Shown: positions 14,476-23,655, counted from the first letter of the stretch. The stretch is DNA of 40,740 bases from Clostridium sp. AM33-3 (GCF_003480315.1 NZ_QUIV01000029.1:1-40740); one strand, 5' to 3'. Made by a program: numbers and translations. Notes: a model not told the origin generated them from the sequence alone.

Positions 14476-17097
14476 ATGAAAGAATTTTATCAGCAAACGG
14501 TGAAAGAGGTTCTGGACCGTGTGGAAAGCAGAGAGACAGGCCTCACCAGTGAGCAGGCCGGAAAATCCCGGGAAAGGTGTGGCTGGAATGAACTTGCAGA
14601 GGGGAAAAAGAAAAGTATCCCGCAGATTTTCCTGGAACAGTATAAGGATTTTCTGGTACTGATCTTAATTGCATCGGCCATTATATCCGGTATGCTTGGC
14701 GATGAGGAAAGCGCGGCCGTGATCTTGATCGTGATCACGATCAATGCGATCCTGGGCACTGTGCAGACCATAAAAGCGGAGCAGTCTCTGCAGAGCTTAA
14801 AGAAGCTTGCAGGACCGCAGGCCAAGGTACTGCGTGATGGTTCCACGATCCAGCTTCCGGCAAGAGAGCTGGTGGTTGGAGACGTGATCCTGGTGGAAGC
14901 AGGCGACATGATCCCGGCGGACGCAAGGCTGATTGAAAATGCAAGTCTTAAGGTTGATGAGAGTGCTCTTACCGGAGAGAGCCTTGCGGTCGAAAAGAGC
15001 TTAGAGGCTATTTTGGCAGAGGCTCCGCTGGGAGATCGGACCAATATGCTCTTTTCCGGCAGCTTTGTGACATATGGACGCGGAAAGGCGGTAGTAACGG
15101 ACATAGGAATGCAGACGGAGGTTGGAAAGATTGCAGGACTTTTGAAGTCAACTTCCGAAAAGCAGACTCCGTTACAGGTGAGCCTGGAAGAGTTTGGAAA
15201 GAAATTATCCGTTTTGATCCTGGTATTCTGCGGGATGTTATTTGCGATCAACGTATTTCGCGGTGAAAAGATCAGCAGTGCATTCATGTTTGCCGTAGCA
15301 CTGGCGGTTGCGGCAATTCCGGAAGCGTTAAGCTCGATCGTAACCATTGTCCTTTCTTTCGGAACACAGAAGATGGCAAAGGAGCATGCGATCATCCGAA
15401 AACTGCAGGCAGTGGAAGGTCTTGGAAGTGTTTCCGTTATCTGCTCGGATAAAACAGGAACACTGACACAGAATAAAATGACGGTTGAGGATTACTATGT
15501 AGAAGGAAAACGAATCCCGGCAGCAGAGATTGACATAGCAGATCCGGCACAGAATTATCTTCTGGAGTGCAGTATTTTATGTAATGATTCGACGAATGAA
15601 AACGGAGTGGAGATCGGGGATCCGACAGAAACCGCATTGATCAATTTGGGAAGCCGGTGCGGAATCGAGGCCGCAAGCGTACGGAACCGCTATCCGAGGG
15701 AAGGAGAGCTTCCGTTTGACAGTGACCGCAAGATGATGTCAACACTTCACAGGATAAACGGTGAAAACCGGATGATCGTAAAAGGAGCAGTCGACCGTCT
15801 GCTGGAGCTGACGGAACGGATTTGGACAAAAGACGGAATCCGCGAAATCACAGAAGCAGATAAAGAAACCATACAGCAGCAGAACCGTGATTTTTCAATG
15901 GAAGGCCTGCGTGTACTGGCATTTACCTATCGCGAAATTCCAAAGGAGCATGTATTAACAGCAAAGGATGAGGCTCATCTCGTATTTCTTGGCCTCATTG
16001 CCATGATGGATCCGCCGAGAGAAGAATCAAAGGCCGCCGTCGCAGAATGCATCAAAGCAGGAATCCGGCCGGTCATGATCACAGGAGATCATAAAATTAC
16101 GGCAGCGGCCATAGCAAAAAGAATTGGAATCCTGCATGATTTATCGGAAGCCTGCGAGGGTGCGGATATCGAGAAAATGAGTGATGAGGAGCTGAAGGAT
16201 TTTGTCCCGGATATATCTGTGTATGCAAGGGTTTCCCCGGAGCATAAAATCCGTATCGTCCGTGCATGGCAGGAAAAAGGAATGATCGTTGCAATGACCG
16301 GAGACGGTGTGAATGATGCTCCGGCGTTGAAGCAGGCGGACATCGGTGTTGCAATGGGAATCACCGGGACCGAGGTGGCAAAGGATGCTGCCGCCATGGT
16401 GCTTACCGATGACAATTTTGCCACCATTGTAAAAGCAGTAGAAAATGGACGAAATTTATATCGAAACATTCAGTATGCGATCCAGTTCCTTTTGTCGGGA
16501 AATTTTGGAGCAATTTTAGCGGTTCTGTATGCATCAGTCGCAGGACTTCCGGTTCCGTTCGCACCGGTACACCTGTTGTTTATTAATCTTCTGACGGATA
16601 GCCTTCCGGCCATCGCACTTGGCGTGGAGCCTTCTGACAGTGATGTGATGAATGAGAAACCAAGATCTGCGGACGAATCAATACTGACAAAAGATTTCCT
16701 CGGCAAAATCGGTCTGGAGGGCTTTGTGATCGGTGCGATGACAATGATCGCATTTTTGACAGGATATCACCAGGATGGCGCACTGCTTGGCAGTACGTAT
16801 GCTTTCGGAACACTTTGCCTAGCACGCCTGTTCCATGGATTTAACTGTAAGTCGGATCATCCGGTTATCTTTACAAAACGGTTCTTTAACAATCCATGGC
16901 TGCAGGGAGCCTTTATGCTCGGCGCAGTACTGATCACCGCAGTATTGACCGTTCCCGGCCTTCATCGTATATTTCAGGTGGAGACTCTCAATCCGGGACA
17001 GCTCGGCTGCGTATATCTGTATGCCTTTGCCAGTCTTCCGATCATTCAATTGCTGAAGTGGATTCGTACGAAATTAGGAAAAAGTGGAGAAAGATAA
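14476..17097 (+). CDS. P-type cation ATPase (P2A-like), probable Mn2+/Ca2+ exporter
   Basis: Cation-translocating P-type ATPase, 873 aa. It has an N-terminal cation-ATPase domain (about 1-65), actuator motif TGES at 166-169, M4 motif PEAL at 282-285 (PEGL in classical Ca2+ pumps), phosphorylation motif DKTGTLT with D325, hinge MTGDGVNDAPA near residue 610, and M6 motif NLLTD at 704-708. N704 and D708 correspond to cation-binding N796/D800 of SERCA. GTG at 14473 is possible, but ATG at 14476 has better spacing to GAGGAGG. The yybP-ykoY leader argues for Mn2+ export; Ca2+ transport is the main alternative. It overlaps the next gene by 1 bp. Confidence 0.93.
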   Translation: MKEFYQQTVKEVLDRVESRETGLTSEQAGKSRERCGWNELAEGKKKSIPQIFLEQYKDFLVLILIASAIISGMLGDEESAAVILIVITINAILGTVQTIKAEQSLQSLKKLAGPQAKVLRDGSTIQLPARELVVGDVILVEAGDMIPADARLIENASLKVDESALTGESLAVEKSLEAILAEAPLGDRTNMLFSGSFVTYGRGKAVVTDIGMQTEVGKIAGLLKSTSEKQTPLQVSLEEFGKKLSVLILVFCGMLFAINVFRGEKISSAFMFAVALAVAAIPEALSSIVTIVLSFGTQKMAKEHAIIRKLQAVEGLGSVSVICSDKTGTLTQNKMTVEDYYVEGKRIPAAEIDIADPAQNYLLECSILCNDSTNENGVEIGDPTETALINLGSRCGIEAASVRNRYPREGELPFDSDRKMMSTLHRINGENRMIVKGAVDRLLELTERIWTKDGIREITEADKETIQQQNRDFSMEGLRVLAFTYREIPKEHVLTAKDEAHLVFLGLIAMMDPPREESKAAVAECIKAGIRPVMITGDHKITAAAIAKRIGILHDLSEACEGADIEKMSDEELKDFVPDISVYARVSPEHKIRIVRAWQEKGMIVAMTGDGVNDAPALKQADIGVAMGITGTEVAKDAAAMVLTDDNFATIVKAVENGRNLYRNIQYAIQFLLSGNFGAILAVLYASVAGLPVPFAPVHLLFINLLTDSLPAIALGVEPSDSDVMNEKPRSADESILTKDFLGKIGLEGFVIGAMTMIAFLTGYHQDGALLGSTYAFGTLCLARLFHGFNCKSDHPVIFTKRFFNNPWLQGAFMLGAVLITAVLTVPGLHRIFQVETLNPGQLGCVYLYAFASLPIIQLLKWIRTKLGKSGER

Positions 17098-18323
17098 TGG
17101 ATTTCAGTAAGCTATCTATGAAAAAAATTCGGGAACTGATCATTTTCACAGCACTGCTGGCAGCTGCGTTGTGGAAATTTGAAGTTGTGATCGATGTGCT
17201 GAAAACAATATGGGGAATCATATTCCCCTTTGCACTGGGAGGCGCAATTGCTTTTGTCATCAACGTGCCGATGAGCTTTCTGGAAAAGATGATCTTTGGG
17301 AAGATCAAAGCCGGAAAGAAAAAAAGTAAAAAGCTTGCCAGACCGGTAAGCCTTCTTCTGACTATGATACTGGCTGTCGGTGTCATGGTACTGGTGATGT
17401 TTGGCGTGATCCCGCAGCTCACTCGTACTATGGGAACTCTGATGATGAGCATTGCTGATTTTATTCCGCAGATGCAAAGCTGGATTCGGGATTTTTCACA
17501 TAATAACCAGGATATTATGAATTATGTAAATCAGATCCAGTTTCAGCCAGATCAGGCCATTCAGTGGGGGATCAGCATTCTTGGCAGCGGAGCGGGAAAT
17601 ATGATGAGTACGACCATGTCAGCAGTGAGCTCGATCGTCAGCGGACTTGCCACCTTTTTCATTGCGTTTTCCTTTGCCTGCTATATTCTTTTTCAGAAAG
17701 AACAATTGCACATACAGATAAGAAAGGTATGTTTTGCGTTTCTTTCCAAACAGAAAGCAAATGCACTCCTTAAAATCTGTTCCCTGATTTATCGGACATT
17801 TGCCAATTTCCTTACAGGACAGTGCTTAGAGGCTGTGATCCTCGGAAGCATGTTTGCCGTCACGTTAAGCATTTTGAAAATGCCCTATGCACTGCTGATC
17901 GGAACCCTGATCGCCTTTACTGCATTGATCCCAATCTTTGGCGCGTTTATCGGATGCGCATTGGGCTGTTTCCTGATTTTTATGGTAAGTCCGAAACAGG
18001 CAATGCTGTTTATCCTTGTATTTCTGCTGCTTCAGCAGATTGAAGGGAATCTGATCTATCCGCATGTGGTCGGAGGTTCCGTCGGACTTCCGTCCATCTG
18101 GGTCCTTGCTGCAGTTACCATCGGCGGAAATCTTATGGGAATTGCGGGGATGCTCATCTTTATTCCGCTTGCATCCGTTTGTTATACTGTTTTCAGGGAA
18201 GTTGTGTATCTGCGGCTGAAGGAAAAACATATAAAACGGGTGACAGCGACAGCGGTGGAAGAATATACCGCGCAGGAATGGATGGATACGGAAAAGAAAT
18301 TGCAGGAAGGAGCGGAGAAATGA
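17097..18323 (+). CDS. AI-2E/PerM family (UPF0118) transporter
   Basis: Polytopic membrane protein of 408 aa in the AI-2E transporter family (PF01594): two N-terminal membrane segments, a basic KAGKKKSKKLA loop, two more, a periplasmic-like helical region, and the conserved C-terminal block (ALIGTLIAFTALIPIFGAF, then LLLQQIEGNLIYPHVVGGSV). Members have been linked to autoinducer-2 export, Na+/H+ antiport and stress, so the substrate cannot be named. ATG overlaps the ATPase stop (TAATG), so translation is coupled. Its place in a Mn2+-riboswitch operon suggests a role in cation homeostasis. Confidence 0.9.
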   Translation: MDFSKLSMKKIRELIIFTALLAAALWKFEVVIDVLKTIWGIIFPFALGGAIAFVINVPMSFLEKMIFGKIKAGKKKSKKLARPVSLLLTMILAVGVMVLVMFGVIPQLTRTMGTLMMSIADFIPQMQSWIRDFSHNNQDIMNYVNQIQFQPDQAIQWGISILGSGAGNMMSTTMSAVSSIVSGLATFFIAFSFACYILFQKEQLHIQIRKVCFAFLSKQKANALLKICSLIYRTFANFLTGQCLEAVILGSMFAVTLSILKMPYALLIGTLIAFTALIPIFGAFIGCALGCFLIFMVSPKQAMLFILVFLLLQQIEGNLIYPHVVGGSVGLPSIWVLAAVTIGGNLMGIAGMLIFIPLASVCYTVFREVVYLRLKEKHIKRVTATAVEEYTAQEWMDTEKKLQEGAEK

Positions 18324-18544
18324 CAAACGAAATGGAATCCCACAAGGAAAAAGCAGTATATTATATCCTGGACAGCTGTACCCGCTGCGGGCGATGCGCT
18401 CAGAAATGCCCGCTTCATGCGCTGGTGCCGCGTCAGGGACATTATCGGATCGATTTACGTTTTTGCGATGGCTGCGGGATCTGTTATGAGATCTGTCCGA
18501 TCGGGGCGGTGGCCATCCATATGGATTTTGATCCGCAGACATGA
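18320..18544 (+). CDS. 2[4Fe-4S] ferredoxin-like protein
   Basis: A 74-aa protein with two complete cluster motifs: C20-C23-C26...C30-P (CTRCGRCAQKCP) and C49-C52-C55...C59-P (CDGCGICYEICP). The N-terminal extension of about 15 residues is hydrophilic. The spacing matches bacterial two-cluster ferredoxins. Its ATG overlaps the stop of the upstream transporter (ATGA), so it is the third cistron of the Mn2+-riboswitch operon. Its electron-transfer partner is unknown, and the link to a cation pump is unusual. Confidence 0.88.
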   Translation: MTNEMESHKEKAVYYILDSCTRCGRCAQKCPLHALVPRQGHYRIDLRFCDGCGICYEICPIGAVAIHMDFDPQT

Positions 18545-18594
18545 TAAGATGACGAAGTAATGAAACCATACAGCGTACGAAAGAGAAAGCACAT

Positions 18595-19497
18595 ATGACA
18601 CTGACACAATTAAAATACATTGTAGAGACTGCAGAGGCCGGGACCATCAGCAGGGCGGCGGAGAAGCTGTATATTTCTCAGCCCAGTCTGACGGCGGCCA
18701 TTCGGGAACTGGAGCATGAGTTTGGCATTACCATCTTCCAGAGGACCAACAAGGGAATTCTGCTGACTTCCGAGGGGGAGGAATTTCTCGGTTATGCCAG
18801 ACAGGTCATCACCCAGACAAGCCTTATGGAGGAACGTTATTCCGGTGTGGCCCCGGTGCGTCATCAGTTTTGTGTCTCTACCCAGCATTATTCCTTTGCG
18901 GTGGAGGCCTTTGTGGAGCTGCTGAAGACTTACGGAGGTGAGACTTACGATTTCCGGATCCGGGAGACCCAGACCTATGAAATCATTGAGGATGTGGCAA
19001 AGCTGAAAAGTGAGATTGGGGTGCTCTATTTAAACCAGTTCAACGAGAATGTTCTGCGAAAAACCTTCAAGGAACATAATCTGAAATTTGAACGGCTGTT
19101 TCGGGCAAAGCCTCATGTGTTTGTCGGATCGGGAAATCCGCTGGCCAAGCGGGAAAAAATCACCCTGCAGGATCTGGAGCCATATCCGAGGCTTTCCTAC
19201 GAGCAGGGAGATCACAATGCGTTCTATTTTTCCGAGGAGATTTTAAGTACGCTGGAGAGCCGGAAAGACATCCGGGTCTGTGACCGGGCAACATTGTTTA
19301 ACTTGCTGATCGGCCTGAATGGCTATACCATCTGCAGTGGTGTGATCAATGAAACCCTGAATGGCAGGGACATTGTAGCGGTGCCGCTGGAGGCAGATGA
19401 TTATATGGAAATCGGATATATCACGCATAAACAGGTGGTGCCGGGGAAATTTGCTGCTCATTATATAGAAGCACTGAAGCGGTTCGCGATAGACTAA
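18595..19497 (+). CDS. LysR family transcriptional regulator
   Basis: LysR regulator of 300 aa. The helix-turn-helix is at residues 1-60 (MTLTQLKYIVETAEAG, then AAEKLYISQPSLTAAIRELE), with an effector domain at about 90-295. The ribosome binding site is weak (AGAGAAAG). The gene ends inside a terminator hairpin and is followed, in the same direction, by a methionine-synthase-like gene with its own promoter. That neighbour is a reasonable target but the orientation is not the classical divergent one, so the link is weak. The effector is unknown. Confidence 0.9.
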   Translation: MTLTQLKYIVETAEAGTISRAAEKLYISQPSLTAAIRELEHEFGITIFQRTNKGILLTSEGEEFLGYARQVITQTSLMEERYSGVAPVRHQFCVSTQHYSFAVEAFVELLKTYGGETYDFRIRETQTYEIIEDVAKLKSEIGVLYLNQFNENVLRKTFKEHNLKFERLFRAKPHVFVGSGNPLAKREKITLQDLEPYPRLSYEQGDHNAFYFSEEILSTLESRKDIRVCDRATLFNLLIGLNGYTICSGVINETLNGRDIVAVPLEADDYMEIGYITHKQVVPGKFAAHYIEALKRFAID

Positions 19498-19520
19498 AAC
19501 TATGGCAAACCGCTTTTTTT
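19477..19520 (+). terminator. Terminator of the second lysR gene
   Basis: The stem AAGCGGTT/AACCGCTT (19477-19484 with 19508-19515) has an inner ATAG/CTAT pairing and ends in a seven-T run. The 5' arm lies within the last codons of the LysR gene. Confidence 0.75.
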
Positions 19521-19526
19521 CGATAT

Positions 19527-19555
19527 TTTACAGGGAATGAAAATGCGGGTATCAT
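19527..19555 (+). promoter_or_regulatory. Promoter of the MetE-like gene
   Basis: TTTACA and TATCAT with a 17-bp spacer, 85 bp before the start codon. No S-box, T-box or other riboswitch was recognised in the short leader. Confidence 0.6.
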
Positions 19556-19639
19556 AAGAGCCATGAATAGCAGATATGACAGGGGCGGCCAGAGAAGCAT
19601 GGAATGGCTGCGCACAACATCAGATAAGGAGACAACAAC

Positions 19640-20752
19640 ATGAGCAAAAATACCCCGTTTCGTTATGATTATGTAGGAAGCTTTTTAAGACCGGAGCAGT
19701 TAAAGAAGGCACGCGCTGAGTATGAGACAGGAACCATCACCGCAGAAGAATTAAAGAAGGCAGAAGACGCAGCCATCACCGACCTGGTGGAGAAGCAGAA
19801 GAAAGCTGGTTACCATGTGATCACCGACGGTGAGTTCCGCCGCGCTACCTGGCACCTGGATTTCATGTGGGGATTCAACGGTGTGGGTCACAGCGCCACT
19901 GAAGAAGGACTGCCGTTTCACGATGAGGCAGCCAAGATTGATGATACCTTTCTGACCGGAAAGATTTCTGTGGGACATCATCCATTTGTGGAGCATTACA
20001 AATTTGTGAAGGCACTGGAGGATGAGAATACCGTAGCAAAGCAGACCATCCCGGCACCGGCCCAGTTTTTCGAGCAGCTGGTAATGCCGATGAACATTGA
20101 GGATACCAGAAAGATTTATCCGAATGATGAGGAACTTATTGCAGATCTGGTAGCCGGATATAGAAAAGTCATCGCGGATCTCTATGCGGCAGGCTGCAGA
20201 AACATCCAGCTGGATGACTGTACCTGGGGCTGCTTTGTGGACCCGAAGGCAAGAATGTTCTTTGGAACCGATGATGCAGGACTGGAAAAACTGCAGAAGG
20301 AATTCCTGGAAATCAACAATCTGGTGATCGAGGGACAGCCGGAGAATCTGGTCATCAACACCCACATCTGCCGCGGAAACTTCCATTCTACCTGGGCCTG
20401 CACTGGTGCTTATGACAAGATTGCGGAGCTGGTATTTGGAAAGGAAAACGTCAATGCCCTGTATCTGGAGTTTGACGATGCGCGTTCCGGCGGATTTGAG
20501 TGCCTGAAGCATGCTTCCGAAGATAAAAAGGTTGTTCTGGGCCTGATCACAACAAAATCCCCGAAGCTGGAGGATAAGAACGCTGTGATCGCGCGCATCC
20601 ATGAGGCGGCAAAGTATGTACCGTTAGACCGTCTGTACTTAAGCCCGCAGTGCGGATTCGCTTCCTGCGAGATCGGCAACAAGCTGACCGTGGAAGAGCA
20701 GTGGGCAAAATTGAAACTGGTAAAAGAGATTGCAGAGGAAGTGTGGGGGTAA
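19640..20752 (+). CDS. MetE C-terminal-domain-like methyltransferase (cobalamin-independent methionine synthase family)
   Basis: A 370-aa single-domain relative of the MetE catalytic domain (UROD/MetE-like barrel), of the YxjG/YxjH type. Likely zinc ligands are all present: H242 and C244 (THIC), E277 (LEFDD) and C338 (PQCGF). It lacks the N-terminal half of full MetE, so the methyl donor may differ from 5-methyltetrahydropteroyl-polyglutamate; S-methyl transfer to homocysteine or another thiol is expected. The start is fixed by AAGGAG 9 bp upstream. It stands alone with its own promoter and terminator. Confidence 0.88.
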   Translation: MSKNTPFRYDYVGSFLRPEQLKKARAEYETGTITAEELKKAEDAAITDLVEKQKKAGYHVITDGEFRRATWHLDFMWGFNGVGHSATEEGLPFHDEAAKIDDTFLTGKISVGHHPFVEHYKFVKALEDENTVAKQTIPAPAQFFEQLVMPMNIEDTRKIYPNDEELIADLVAGYRKVIADLYAAGCRNIQLDDCTWGCFVDPKARMFFGTDDAGLEKLQKEFLEINNLVIEGQPENLVINTHICRGNFHSTWACTGAYDKIAELVFGKENVNALYLEFDDARSGGFECLKHASEDKKVVLGLITTKSPKLEDKNAVIARIHEAAKYVPLDRLYLSPQCGFASCEIGNKLTVEEQWAKLKLVKEIAEEVWG

Positions 20753-20795
20753 GAAGTAACAGCATATAGCAGATAAAATGTCATGTCTGCATAAA

Positions 20796-20845
20796 ACACA
20801 AAATCGGCAGGTCAGTCGCGAAAACTGGTCTGCCGGTTTTTGTGT
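20796..20845. terminator. Bidirectional terminator between the MetE-like gene and the acidic lipoprotein gene
   Basis: A long imperfect palindrome pairs ACACAAAATCGGCAG with CTGCCGGTTTTTGTGT around an inner TCAGT/ACTGG stem. T-runs occur on both strands, so it can end both convergent transcripts. Confidence 0.75.
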
Positions 20846-20888
20846 TCATTCGGTATTTTCTTATGTGAAAGATGATGCTGTCTGCAGA

Positions 20889-21203
20889 TTAGTTTGCAGC
20901 AGTAGTCTCCTCAGCTGCTTCCTCAGTGGACTCAGCCTCGTCAGAAGACTCTTCAGCCTCCTCGGAAGACTCCTCAGCCTCAGATGCTTCATCGGACTCA
21001 ACAGACTCGTCTTTTGCCTCCTCGGAAGATTCCTCGGCCTCGGTGGACTCTTTAACGGTAGTCTCTTCAGCAGTGGTCTCAGCTACAGTAGTCTCTGCAG
21101 CAGTGGTCTCCTCTTTGGTACCGCCGCAAGCGGTGATTCCCATAGCTACCATAGCAGCAGCTACAACAGCGATCATGGATTTGTTAAATACTTTCTTCAT
21201 CAT
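20889..21203 (-). CDS. Small Glu/Ser/Thr-rich acidic lipoprotein
   Basis: A 104-aa predicted lipoprotein: basic start MMKKVFNKSM, hydrophobic stretch, and lipobox ITAC with C26 as the lipidated residue. The mature part is almost entirely Glu, Ser, Thr, Ala and Asp in imperfect short repeats (EESSEEA-like and AETT-like), so it should be a disordered, strongly acidic tail at the membrane surface. The start at 21203 follows GAGGAGG; the frame upstream of it is not lipoprotein-like. No catalytic domain is visible. A spacer, metal-buffering or wall-associated role would be speculation. Confidence 0.8.
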   Translation of the reverse strand: MMKKVFNKSMIAVVAAAMVAMGITACGGTKEETTAAETTVAETTAEETTVKESTEAEESSEEAKDESVESDEASEAEESSEEAEESSDEAESTEEAAEETTAAN

Positions 21204-21412
21204 AATTTTTTCCTCCTCTGTCCGGGATTCCTCTCGAACAAACACATACTATAAAGGGAAAATGTGACCAAATTGTGTTTAAAAAATAAAAAAATATGAA
21301 AAATCTTATCAAATTATTAAGGAAAATGGAAATTGTTTTGTATTTCCAGACAATGTCACAGAAATGAAGAGGTACAGATGGTGTTTTGAAAATAGATATA
21401 CAATATTAGGAA

Positions 21413-21424
21413 GAACATGCGTTC
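21413..21424. promoter_or_regulatory. LexA (DinR) SOS box of uvrB
   Basis: GAAC-ATGC-GTTC is a perfect match to the Gram-positive LexA consensus core GAAC-N4-GTTC. It stands 107 bp upstream of uvrB, a classical SOS gene, just upstream of an extended -10 sequence (TGC-TATACT, 21430-21438). Repression by LexA is established for Bacillus uvrB; here it is inferred. Confidence 0.85.
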
Positions 21425-21429
21425 GCAAA

Positions 21430-21438
21430 TGCTATACT
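21430..21438 (+). promoter_or_regulatory. Extended -10 promoter of uvrB
   Basis: TGC-TATACT lies 5 bp downstream of the SOS box, so LexA would cover the -35/spacer region. No consensus -35 is seen. The remaining stretch 21204-21412 is A/T-rich and holds only the presumed minus-strand promoter of the lipoprotein gene. Confidence 0.55.
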
Positions 21439-21530
21439 TTTTATTGCCCATGTGCTATAGTAGGTTGAGGAAGGCCGTTTCGGTCAATGTCCTATTTATT
21501 ACCTGTAGCTATGATTTCGGAGGAATCATT

Positions 21531-23519
21531 ATGGACCATTTTAAACTAGTATCTGAATACGCCCCAACCGGTGACCAGCCCCAGGCCATTGCCGAACTTG
21601 TGGAGGGCTTCCGGGAGGGCAATCAGTTTGAGACGCTGCTTGGAGTTACCGGTTCCGGTAAGACTTTTACCATGGCCAATGTCATTCAGGCATTGAACAA
21701 GCCTACTCTGATCATTGCCCACAACAAAACGCTGGCGGCACAGCTTTATGGGGAGATGAAGGAATTTTTTCCGGAAAATGCCGTAGAATATTTTGTCAGC
21801 TATTATGATTATTACCAGCCGGAGGCCTATGTGCCCTCCACGGACACCTATATTGAGAAAGATTCCGCCATCAATGACGAGATTGATAAGCTTCGCCACT
21901 CCGCTACGGCAGCTCTTTCCGAGCGGAAGGATGTGATCATAGTGGCTTCGGTTTCCTGCATTTATGGTCTGGGCTCTCCGATCGACTATCAGGAGATGGT
22001 CATTTCTCTTCGTCCGGGCATGGAGAAAGACCGGGATGAGGTGATTCACAAGCTGATCGATATTCAGTATGCCCGCAATGACATGGACTTTCACCGCGGT
22101 ACCTTCCGGGTGCGGGGAGATGTCCTGGAGATCTTTCCGGCCTATTCTGACAGTGTGGCCTACCGGGTGGAGTTTTTCGGAGACGAGATTGACCGCATAA
22201 TGGAGATTGACACGCTGACCGGCGAGGCAAAGCTGCAGTTGAATCACATTGCTATTTTTCCGGCTTCTCATTATGTCGTGCCGAAGGAGAAGATGCAGCT
22301 TGCCACAGAAAATATTCTGGAAGAGCTAAAGGAGCGGGTGACTTTTTTTAAGAGTGAAGATAAGCTGCTGGAGGCGCAGCGTATTTCCGAGCGTACCAAC
22401 TTTGATGTGGAGATGATGCGGGAGACTGGCTTTTGTTCCGGCATTGAGAACTATTCCCGCCACTTAAACTTCGGAAAGCCCGGAGAGCCGCCGTGGACGC
22501 TGATCGACTATTTCCCGGATGATTTTCTGATCATCGTGGATGAGTCCCATATCACGCTGCCGCAGGTACGCGGCATGTATGCGGGTGACCGCTCCCGCAA
22601 GACCACGCTGGTGGATTACGGCTTCCGGCTTCCTTCTGCGCTGGATAACCGGCCGTTAAACTTTACGGAATTTGAGAGTAAGATCGATCAGATGATGTTT
22701 GTATCCGCAACGCCTGGCCCTTATGAGGCAGAGCATGAGCTTATGCGGACAGAACAGATCATCCGCCCGACAGGACTTCTGGATCCGGAGATTTTTGTTC
22801 GGCCGGTAGAGGGTCAGATTGATGATCTGGTGAGCGAGGTCAATAAAGAAACAGCAGCTCATCATAAAGTGCTGATCACTACCCTGACCAAGCGGATGGC
22901 TGAGGATCTGACAGACTATATGAAGGAGCTTGGCATCCGGGTTAAGTACCTGCATTCTGATATTGATACGCTGGAGCGGGCGGAAATTATTCGCGACATG
23001 CGGCTGGATGTATTTGATGTTCTGGTGGGTATCAACCTTCTGCGAGAAGGTCTGGATATTCCGGAGATCACGCTGGTAGCCATTCTGGATGCAGATAAGG
23101 AAGGTTTCCTTCGTTCGGAAACTTCCCTGATCCAGACGATTGGCCGTGCAGCACGAAATGCTGAGGGTCATGTGATCATGTATGCAGACACCGTCACCGA
23201 TTCCATGCGGGCGGCCATTGATGAGACTAGCCGACGCCGCCAGCTCCAGCAGGCCTACAATGAGGAACATGGCATCACGCCGACTACCATTAAAAAGGCC
23301 GTGCGTGACCTGATCGCAATTTCCAGGGCGGCAGAGAAAGCACCTTCCGCAGATGAAAAAGATCTGGAATCCATGAGCGCAAAGGAACTGAACAAGCTGG
23401 TAAAGGAAATCCAGAAGAAGATGCATCAGGCAGCTGCGGAGTTAAATTTCGAGGAGGCAGCCGTGCTGCGTGACCGGATGCTGGAGGTGAAGAAGGCATT
23501 GCTGGATCTGGAAGCCTGA
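21531..23519 (+). CDS. uvrB: Excinuclease ABC subunit B
   Basis: DNA-damage recognition helicase of nucleotide excision repair, 662 aa, normal length. Walker [10 protein letters not shown] is at residues 38-46. The beta-hairpin that clamps DNA is in [19 protein letters not shown] near 90-108. Helicase motifs include DESH near 338 and QTIGRAARN near 540. The C-terminal UVR motif (about 622-657) binds UvrA/UvrC. The frame is open to 21417, but GGAGG before 21531 sets the start. The gene stands alone here, without uvrA, and has an SOS box. Confidence 0.97.
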   Translation: MDHFKLVSEYAPTGDQPQAIAELVEGFREGNQFETLLGVTGSGKTFTMANVIQALNKPTLIIAHNKTLAAQLYGEMKEFFPENAVEYFVSYYDYYQPEAYVPSTDTYIEKDSAINDEIDKLRHSATAALSERKDVIIVASVSCIYGLGSPIDYQEMVISLRPGMEKDRDEVIHKLIDIQYARNDMDFHRGTFRVRGDVLEIFPAYSDSVAYRVEFFGDEIDRIMEIDTLTGEAKLQLNHIAIFPASHYVVPKEKMQLATENILEELKERVTFFKSEDKLLEAQRISERTNFDVEMMRETGFCSGIENYSRHLNFGKPGEPPWTLIDYFPDDFLIIVDESHITLPQVRGMYAGDRSRKTTLVDYGFRLPSALDNRPLNFTEFESKIDQMMFVSATPGPYEAEHELMRTEQIIRPTGLLDPEIFVRPVEGQIDDLVSEVNKETAAHHKVLITTLTKRMAEDLTDYMKELGIRVKYLHSDIDTLERAEIIRDMRLDVFDVLVGINLLREGLDIPEITLVAILDADKEGFLRSETSLIQTIGRAARNAEGHVIMYADTVTDSMRAAIDETSRRRQLQQAYNEEHGITPTTIKKAVRDLIAISRAAEKAPSADEKDLESMSAKELNKLVKEIQKKMHQAAAELNFEEAAVLRDRMLEVKKALLDLEA

Positions 23520-23567
23520 GTTTACCGTTTACAGGCAATGTCTGCAGTTTTTGAAAAATATTCCGAT

Positions 23568-23617
23568 AAAAATGTACCCTTATTGACAAAAATTATCAAT
23601 AAGGGTATATTTTTTTT
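23568..23617 (+). terminator. uvrB terminator that also contains the feoA promoter
   Basis: A 19-bp inverted repeat (23568-23586 with 23596-23614) has core arms TACCCTTATTGA/TCAATAAGGGTA, a 9-nt loop and a run of Ts. It starts about 50 bp after uvrB and is one of the strongest hairpins in the window. The feo promoter hexamers lie in its loop-proximal and 3' arms. Confidence 0.85.
23583..23611 (+). promoter_or_regulatory. feoAB promoter, inside the palindrome
   Basis: Perfect -35 TTGACA (23583-23588), 17-bp spacer, and TATATT (23606-23611). The spacer contains ATTATCA, a half-site typical of Fur-like operators, and the surrounding palindrome is symmetric around it. An iron-responsive repressor is expected for feo genes; which one is not shown by the sequence. 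Confidence 0.7.
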
Positions 23618-23655
23618 ACATAAGCTACGAACTGCTAAGCAGAAGGAGAATATTT

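Noticed and set aside
18585..18600. GTCATATGTG-like sequence around the second lysR start codon, similar to the purine-gene sites
   Set aside because: It includes the start codon itself and stands alone without a promoter in a matching position; a chance match is likely.
20926..21267. Ser/Asp/Val-rich plus-strand frame opposite the acidic lipoprotein gene
   Set aside because: It is the complement of the Glu/Ser/Thr codon repeats. The minus-strand frame has a lipobox and a GAGGAGG site, whereas this one has neither signal peptide nor site.
23583..23611. Calling a definite Fur box in the feoA promoter
   Set aside because: Only one half-site (ATTATCA) fits well; the symmetry is explained by the terminator stem, so the regulator is left open.
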